Origin: Chlamydomonas sphaeroides | Lineage: Eukaryota; Chlorophyta; Chlorophyceae; Chlamydomonadales; Chlamydomonadaceae | DNA: 24,524 nucleotides | Assembly: GCA_001662425.1 (NCBI GenBank) | Contig: BDDC01001145.1 | Span: forward strand, 7,964-32,487 | Direction: 5' to 3' | Part shown: positions 18,431 to 24,524 of the stretch, piece by piece | How positions within the stretch are numbered: position 1 is the first letter of the stretch | Layout: every line of letters starts with the position of its first letter | Translations under genes and position numbers: made by a program | The notes under the pieces: model-generated | Seen by the model: the letters and a program-made list of their open reading frames with translations, nothing else | Databases searched by the model: none | What the model was told of the DNA's origin: nothing

Positions 18431-20308
18431 GGGGCGGGGGAACGGCAGCAAGCGGGAGAGGCAGCAGCAGTGCCGCCCTGGGGGGGCAGCGGCCCGCCAC
18501 CAGCAGCCGCCAGCGATGAGGCGGACACCTGTGGCCGGGGAGCAGGGCCGGGGCGCAATGGCGTACCCGCCCTGCAGCGGCAGACAGGGGGCTCGCCGCT
18601 CGGCCGCAGGACGGAGGGCATGGGCGCAGCACTGGAGGCTTGTGTGGAGGCGTCAACACGCCGCTCCGCGCCTGGCGCTGCCGGCAAGCCGAAGTCGGTG
18701 TCCCCTTCCTTCCCCAGCCCGCCACGGCCTGCCGTGCACAGCAGGGCGGCGGCTGGCTGGCAGCAGCGCATGGGTTGCTGGTACGTGAGGCCCCGGGGAG
18801 GGGGGGGCAGCAGGCTCCTCCATTGCAGCGGCGCCCCTCCCCACCCACCCGTCCGCCTGCGTCCCTTGCAGCAGGGGCGGTGGCTGCCGGGACGCGAGCA
18901 AGCCCCTGCTGGTCGCACACGCACGCGGCCCCACCTCGGGAGGGGAGGCGTGGATCCCCTGCCCCGGGGGCGCCGGCGCACCGCCCCTGCGCCAGCATGG
19001 GCGCCAGACCACCAGTGGTGGAGGGGAGTGCTGCACGCGAGGCGCGCTCAGGGGCCCCTGGCAGCGGCAGGGGCGGAGCGCCCCAGGCCGCGGCCCTCCA
19101 GCGCCCAGGCCAGGGGCCGGTCCTGCGCCTACCATCCTGGGTGGGCCGCCGCTGTGGCCTGTTGACGGCAGCCTGGGACCGGCGGCGCAGCGCTGGCGCG
19201 GCTGTGGTTGTGGCCGTGCAGGCTGGTGGGCAGGTGGCGGCGAGTGGCAGGAGGTGCCGGTGCAGGCCGCTGGCGTGTGGGTGCCTGTCGGCAAGCAGGC
19301 ATAGCAGGCAGGCAGGCAGGCGGGCGCTAGCTGGCCGGACACGGGGACGGAGGACGGGGGCAGCGCCGCCGTGGCTTCAGGCTCAGCTGTGCGGTGTGCG
19401 CACTGCTGCGGGTGGGCGGCCCTGTGTGCTGGGTGGCCGGCCTCAGGCAGCCTCAGACGGTGGCGGCGCCTGCAGGTCCGTGATTGGGTGTAGGGAGTGC
19501 CAGAGCCGTGGCCAGGTGCTCCGCCACGGACCGGCGCGGCTGTGACCCCCTGACAGCGGCACCGGGTGCGGTGCTCTCGCTGTAAGTGCCTCCACTGATT
19601 TCCACGCTGTTCCTACTGTCAAGGTTCGTACCTGGCCACGGTCCGCACATGGGGACTGACCCTCGCAAGCCACAGCGCTGATGAGAATCGAGCAGACCAA
19701 GACCTGAGGGACGCTGACAGTCGGCTTCATGCTCGGGCAGTAGCAGGACGAGGCCAATAATGGGGGAGAGCTTGCCTGCCTGCGAGCTGCGGAGCTCCAG
19801 CCCCCCTGGCACTTCCCACGCAGCTCCAGCGCCCTGCCCGGCCATCAGCCCACCCGCGCATCCACTGAGGGGGCCCCGCGAGCCCTCCCTGGTTCATGCA
19901 CCCTGGTCGCCACACACCTCAACGCATCCCTGCTTCATACGCAAGACCGACGCGTCACCAACCCAAGGCGTGCCGCGCGGGTCGTGCTTACTATTTGTTA
20001 CCTATTTCTCAGCACACGGCGCAACACGAGCGACGCCGATAGCAGCTCAGCCGGAGCAGCCGCCACGTTCGCAGCGGCCAGCTCTTGGGTGCCGCACAAT
20101 CCGGCAGGCTCCTTATCCTGCCCACCCCCTGCAGGATGCTGGCTGCCTACAACCCACACAGCCGCTACACGGGCCGCTGCCTGACTCCTTCGTCAGTGGA
20201 GAGCGATGCATCCTTGTGGACTAGCAGGCCCCCGTCATCAATACGGCCAGGACTCCTGTGGAGGCGGCCTCTGTCCCATCTTCTAGTGTGCCCAGGTGGC
20301 AGCTCACG
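18431..20308. other. 3' UTR of the NUDCD2-like gene and intergenic sequence
   Basis: No convincing exon on either strand over 1.9 kb. The first TGTAA after the NUDCD2 stop codon is at 19581-19585, which would give a long 3' UTR of about 1.15 kb. A short GGCA repeat lies near 19306-19322. Long open frames such as 18640-19545 (+) lack an ATG start and any recognisable motif. No TGTAA was found for the convergent zinc-ribbon gene. Confidence 0.4.
19581..19585 (+). terminator. Poly(A) signal TGTAA, probably for the NUDCD2-like gene
   Basis: It is the only exact plus-strand TGTAA seen between the NUDCD2 stop codon and the next gene. The distance of about 1150 nt is long, so a variant signal closer to the stop is possible. 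Confidence 0.35.
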
Positions 20309-20904
20309 TCAGCCGCCCAGCGCCCGGCCGCAGGAGGGGCAGAAGGCAAAGTCGGGCGCCACTGCCCGGCCGCAGGAGGGGCAACAGCCCGCTCCGCCCG
20401 CCTTGGGCGCCCGGCCCGGTGGCGCAATGGGCGGCAGCCGGGGCGGCGACCAGGGCCGCTGCCCTCGCTGGAGCTGCGCGCCACTGCCCGCCCGCTCCGC
20501 CTCGCCGCGCTCCGAAGCCCAGCCGCAGGATGCGCAGCTGACGAAGGGCTCCCCTTGCCTCAGGGTCCACACCGGTACAAGGAACAGGGACAGAACCTGG
20601 TCGAGACGAACCTGTGGGAGACGGGCAAGGTGAGCGAGCGACAAACAACAGGACACCCATCACCACCAAGAGCCTGACACGGCGCCCGCTGCCGCCTGCT
20701 TCTCTTGCTTGCAAGCCGGTTGGGGCGCCCACACCGCACCCACGCCTGGTGCAGCCTGCTTCTCTTGCTCGCAAGCCGATTGCAGCGCTCGCCCGCACCC
20801 ACCAGGCGGAGCGTATCCGGCGAACCGCACGAGCCGCAGGCGCCAGGCACCCCGCGCAAGACCACGGTGCGGGGAGCGACTCCGCCCAGAAAGAAGAAGA
20901 ACAT
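20309..20904 (-). CDS. Plant/algal zinc-ribbon protein (MFFFF.GG family, zinc_ribbon_15 type)
   Basis: Two exons, 20904-20803 and 20611-20309, joined by a phase-0 intron (CTG/GTGGGT...CACAG), give 134 aa. The N-terminus MFFFFLGG is the hallmark of a small conserved plant family. Cys pairs at 23/26 (CGSC) and 60/63 (CASC) form the first zinc ribbon, with the family's LSLFLVPVW strand between them. A Pro/Arg-rich linker leads to a second ribbon, CPSCGRAV..DFAFCPSCG (Cys 111/114 and 125/128), near the C-terminus, as in the plant homologues I recall. The function is not established; such ribbons usually mediate protein or nucleic-acid contacts. An acceptor (CACTCCAG) ends at 20915, 11 nt before the ATG, so a spliced 5' UTR is likely; one possible donor is TAC/GTGAGT after 21520. 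The intron carries a repeat of its 5' splice-site region. Confidence 0.85.
20695..20802 (-). repeat. Imperfect tandem repeat containing the 5' splice site of the zinc-ribbon gene
   Basis: Two copies of about 48-49 bp (20802-20755 and 20743-20695, offset 59-60 nt). Both start with GTGGGTGCGG and both contain AGCAAGAGAAGCAGG, with divergence and one indel between. The first copy begins exactly at the functional donor. Confidence 0.75.
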
Positions 20905-23323
20905 ACGGCGGAGCCTGGAGTGAGGAGGGTAAGAACGCGTGAGCGAGATGGGTTGCCAACGTTACGGGGAAAAGATGGAAGGGGGGAAGAAGGGTGGGAC
21001 AGGGCGGTCTCGGGTCGACTCTCGTCAAGGTGGTCCCCAGGTCGGCCCGCGTCAACGGCATGCTGCATGCAATTGACCTCGACGCCGTGGCGTGATGATG
21101 GAGCGCCAGCTGCATCCGTTAAAGCTGTTGTGGCTTGTCGCAGACGGCGAGGCTTGTCGCGATGGCTAGGGCCAGCGTGCCGAGCGCCGGCCCACCACTC
21201 ACCTCGAGCAATTGACCTTACTATCAACGACTAGACTAGCAACGAGGCTGCAAACGAATCGCCCGGTGCCCTCGCAACGTTTGGTTGCAAGTTGGTGAGG
21301 GTTGGTGCGAGCGAGCTTTAGGTGGGCACCACTGGTATGTTGTTCGTCCGTCTGTACTGTTGAGTTGTCAATACCACGCGGGGCGGATAAGGCACATGGC
21401 CCACAGCGCCCTCCAGCCACGTCGAGCCCTTTCCAGCCCGTCCGCCCCTCCCCGCACCCGCCCCTGTCCGCCCCCATGCTCCATTCTCGGTTCCACTTCC
21501 TTATGCCCAGCCAACTCACGTACTGGACCGCGACGGCCCTGAGCTCATCGGTTGATGACCTCATGGGAGCAGCCGTCCAGGCGCGACAGTCCTGTCTGCG
21601 GAACCCCGCCCGTGCCGCCCCCGATCCTTCGCTGCAGCGGCGCAGCCTCTTGGCGGGGCAGGCGGGGCCAACGAACACGCCACGAAGGGCAGCACCGCTC
21701 ACAGCCCCGCCGCCACATAGCCCCGTCTCCTCCGCCCCCTGCCTGCACCGCCCCGTGAGCCTGCTGGCCCGCCAGTGGCCGCGCGGCTCCGTCACACCAG
21801 GCCGCACCAGGCTGCGCTCAGCGGGAGGCGGCATGGAGGGTTGAGGGGGAGGGAGGGCGGGAGGGAGGGAGGGCCTAGCTACATGGGGCGCCTGAGCGGC
21901 ACGGCCGGGCACACCGCCAACACGCAGCAGCGGGCAGCGCGCAGCGCCTGCAGCGGGCGTGGCTGCAGCAGCAGCGGGCAGGCAGGCAGGCAGGCAGGTG
22001 CCGGCCTCACGCACTCAATGAGGCCGACCGGCAGCAGCGTCTGCCGAACGCGAAGTCGAGCAATGGGGCGGGACGGGCGGCAGCGGGTTGTCAGGCCGCG
22101 CTGCGCCGCCATCCCACACACCACGCCCACAGGACACAACTCGTCCTGGCCGGGGCCCCTCAGCACAGGCGCTCATGCTGTACGTGTGATCCCGCCCGCC
22201 TGCCTTGGCGTCACACTGCCGGAGAGCGCCAGCAGCGCTGCGCCCCGTGCACCGCATTCGCAGCGGCAGCAGCGTAGCAGCTGCCGGCTTGGAGGGCCAG
22301 CCGCGTGTTGGAGGTCGGGATTGGATGACGCCTGCTCCCGCGACCGCCGAATGCTGTGGTCTCAGGCCGTTGAGGCCGCAAGCGCCCTCGCCCGCAGCGG
22401 GCAGCGCCAGCTTCGCGCCATGGCGGTGACTAGTGAGGGCTGGACCCTGGCGTGCGGAGGGCGAGGGCCATGGGCAGGAGGCCCCTCCTGGCACTGGGCT
22501 GTCACTGGGATACTCGCGCACCCCTCGGACCAGGAGGCCCCTCCTGCCTCGGACGGCAGTCCGTGTGCGGCAGCGTTGGGGAACTCGTACACGATTACTT
22601 GGGGTGGTCTTCACACTTGACCCCACTCCAGGGACCGCGGTCCGCGCCCGTGTGTTGCGCGCGTGCCCATCGCCCCCCCCCGCGGCCCCTGCTGCACAAC
22701 GACGGATTGCAGCGTTGGCAGCCAACAGCTCTCCACTGCCTCCGATATGCGGTACAAGCTGCCTCCACTGTTGGAATGTCCGCTGATTGTGCAGTCCTAT
22801 CATCGGTTGGCATAGAATGCCCGACTCCGCCCCCCTGCCCAACACACACAAACCACGTATCTGCAGCCCAGCACCATAAGCAGGCCTTGATATCGCGCAC
22901 CTCGGCACGAAGCCAGCCCTCCTCCCCATGTTTCCCTTCCTCTCCTCACCTGCAGCAGAGTATGATGTCAAGCTCCACCTGCTCCACTCACCGCCATTGC
23001 CCGCCAGCAGCGGCCCATGGGCCGAGGGCGCGCCCATGCCCTGCCTGGCCAGCCCCGCCTCATGCCGCACAGCTGCCCTGCTCATGGCCCGGAACGCCGC
23101 CGCCACCGCCAGACCACCGCAGGTCCACTGCCAAGTCCTGCCATGTGCTCGTGCTGTGCCTGTACTGACCTCGCCCCTAGTTCTCTTGCTCGCATGTGCC
23201 ATTGCCCTGCAACTCATCAGCTCACTGCCGTACACGGCCCCCGCCCCCCCGGTATGCCCACCCCCCCTGCTCCTCCGCCAATGCTACCGGCATGCCCGCC
23301 ACCCTACCCGCCATCCTCTCTCC
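20905..23323. other. Intergenic region between the zinc-ribbon and methyltransferase genes
   Basis: It holds the promoter and probable 5' UTR of the zinc-ribbon gene on the left and the 3' UTR of the methyltransferase gene on the right. A possible small minus-strand exon, 21564-21520 (ATG, MRSSTDELRAVAVQY, GTGAGT donor), could be leader sequence. Minor repeats are five GGCA units at 21977-21996, a GGGA-rich run near 21845-21870, and two copies of CAGGAGGCCCCTCCTG at 22475-22490 and 22531-22546. The long minus-strand frame 22015-23235 has no ATG start and no recognised motif. Confidence 0.4.
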
Positions 23324-24449
23324 TCACGCCGCGCCCATGCCCTCCAGCACCGCCCCCAGCAGCCGCTTCTTCTCAATGCGGAACGCCAGCGCAGCGGCCT
23401 CGGGCCCCGACACACCGCCCTTGCGACCGGAGCCAGCGCCGGAGCCGGAGCTGGCCAGCAGCGCCAGGTCCTCCTGAGGGCGGGTGTGTGTGTGTGGGGG
23501 GGCGGGGAGTCCGTGAGGGGACCAGGGCGGCGCCCTCGGAAAGGCCGAGCCCCCCCTCGCCCTGCACTTCCCCCGCCGCTTCGCCACCTGGCCGCCCCCT
23601 CCCCTCCCCTCCCCTCCCCTCCCCTGCTGCACCCCACCCCTGCTCGCCTGCAGGCTGGTGGCCGCCGCCGCCAGCTGCGCGGCCACGCAGTGCGCCAGGC
23701 AGGCGGCCAGGCGGGCCTCGTCGTCGGGGGAGCCCTGGCGGGAGAAGGCCGACACGCCTGAGGCGGGGAGGGGCAGGCAAGGGAGGGAGCGGGAAGGTGA
23801 AAGGGAGGGGCAAGCGCAGGGGGTGTGTGGGCTAGTGCGGCCCCTCACTGCCCCGCCAGGACCCCACCGCTGCCACCAGAGCCCGACCCTGCCGCCGCCC
23901 CGACCCGGCCCCCCCTCCACACCCCTAAAGGCTCCCACCCTGCGCCGCCTGTGTGTCGGAGGCCAGCAGGAAGCGCAGCGCCTGCAGGGTGGCCGCGGGG
24001 AAGCCCCGCCGCTCCACCACCACCTGAGGCCAACGGGGGGGAGGGCAGAGGCGCAGGGGAGGGGAGAGCGGGACGAGGGCGGGGGGTGGGTGGGTTATAA
24101 CGCCAGTGACCGGCCGTGGGGCCGGCCGTCTCCATCCCCCCTGCTGCTGCCTGTGCGCTCGGCCCTGATGCCCCCCGACTGCCCCCTGGCCCCCGCACCC
24201 AGCGGTCACGTCATGCTCCCCGCCTCCCCTCCCTCCCCTAATCTCCCACGTTTGGCCAGTCCCCCCCCCCCTTTGCCGCCCCCTCCCCACCTCCCCCTCC
24301 CCACCTTCCCCCCCCCTGGGCCCCCCCTGCCACCCCACCTGGCTGAGCGCCCCAGCCAGGCTGCTCCCCCGCAGCGCCTCGAGCCGGGCGGGGGCCACCG
24401 GCGTGAAGCCGCCCACCCACTGCAGCATGTCGGTCATGACGTACACGTC
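23324..24449 (-). CDS. C-terminal part of a SET-domain protein-lysine methyltransferase (Rubisco-LSMT-like substrate-binding domain)
   Basis: Four 3' exons are visible: 24449-24339, 24023-23939, 23757-23648 and 23473-23324 (TGA). Phases match and give 151 residues. They fit the all-helical C-terminal domain that follows SET in Rubisco large-subunit methyltransferase-like enzymes: RLEALRGSSLAGALS, RRGFPAATLQALRFLLASD, then a helix (CLAHCVAAQL) ending TSLQ, EDLALLAS and the typical end LAFRIEKKRLLGAVLEG. These enzymes methylate lysines, for example in Rubisco or fructose-bisphosphate aldolase; the substrate cannot be told from this part. The SET domain itself would lie beyond the window end, so catalysis is not shown. 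The third intron, 23647-23474, appears to use a GC donor (CAG/GCGAGC), since only that gives the uninterrupted TSLQ-EDLALL junction expected for the family. A GT option 15 nt downstream would add ASRGG. Confidence 0.7.
23596..23625 (-). repeat. Six CCCCT units (AGGGG on the coding strand) inside the GC-AG intron
   Basis: The pentamer repeat lies in the intron at 23647-23474 of the methyltransferase gene. On the transcribed RNA it reads AGGGG repeats, a sequence able to form a G-quadruplex close to the weak GC donor. Confidence 0.85.
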
Positions 24450-24454
24450 CTGGC

Positions 24455-24524
24455 GGGAGGCAGGGAGGGAGGGAGGGAGGGAGGGAGGGAGGGAGGGAGG
24501 CAGGGAGGGAGGCAGGGAGGGAGG
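24455..24524 (+). repeat. GGGA/GGCA microsatellite at the window end
   Basis: Nearly pure GGGAGG units run to the last base of the window. On the minus strand this is a CCTC polypyrimidine tract directly upstream of the acceptor for the methyltransferase exon starting at 24449, so it probably doubles as a strong 3' splice-site tract. The repeat may also be why the sequence ends here. Confidence 0.85.

Noticed and set aside
18640..19545. 301-codon plus-strand frame downstream of the NUDCD2-like gene
   Set aside because: Non-ATG start, basic and random-looking composition, and a position within the likely long 3' UTR.
22015..23235. 406-codon minus-strand frame
   Set aside because: It starts at a GTG with no ATG at its head, shows no domain or hydrophobic pattern and no clear splice sites. 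Long chance frames are common at this GC content.

Overview
The window looks like nuclear DNA of a green alga, probably Chlorophyceae. It is very GC-rich. Its genes are split by short GT-AG introns (about 60-410 nt) whose phases match across the junctions I could trace. TGTAA, the usual chlorophyte poly(A) signal, lies downstream of several stop codons. The proteins are rich in Ala, Gly, Pro, Ser and Gln. I see no bacterial operon signals, tRNA, rRNA, CRISPR array or intact transposon.

Layout, left to right. (1) 157-3892 (+): the 3' part of a large, mostly disordered protein of unknown function. (2) 5986-4654 (-): a four-exon O6-methylguanine-DNA methyltransferase (MGMT catalytic domain with the PCHRVV active site). 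Only 20 nt upstream on the same strand is a 50-codon ORF for a single-pass membrane micropeptide (6159-6007), a possible nuclear bicistron. (3) 7065-11368 (+): a six-exon, 1170-aa low-complexity/coiled-coil protein with a Cys/Trp-rich C-terminus. (4) 14186-12498 (-): a membrane protein with a long His/Gln/Pro-rich tail. (5) 14187-16267: gene-poor, with one candidate Lys-rich terminal exon. (6) 16820-16268 (-): a small membrane protein, divergent from (7) 17117-18430 (+): a five-exon NUDCD2-type CS-domain protein. (8) 20904-20309 (-): a two-exon zinc-ribbon protein of the plant MFFFF.GG type. (9) 24449-23324 (-): the last four exons of a SET-type protein methyltransferase with a Rubisco-LSMT-like C-terminal domain, cut by the window end.

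The genes are not an obvious pathway; this is ordinary compact algal gene neighbourhood. The points most worth checking are the micropeptide/MGMT bicistron, three predicted GC-AG introns among about 22, a repeat of the 5' splice-site region inside the zinc-ribbon intron, and an in-frame removable intron that would add a hydrophobic segment to the small membrane protein. All exon models were made by eye from splice consensus, reading-frame continuity and remembered family patterns; no transcript or database evidence was available.
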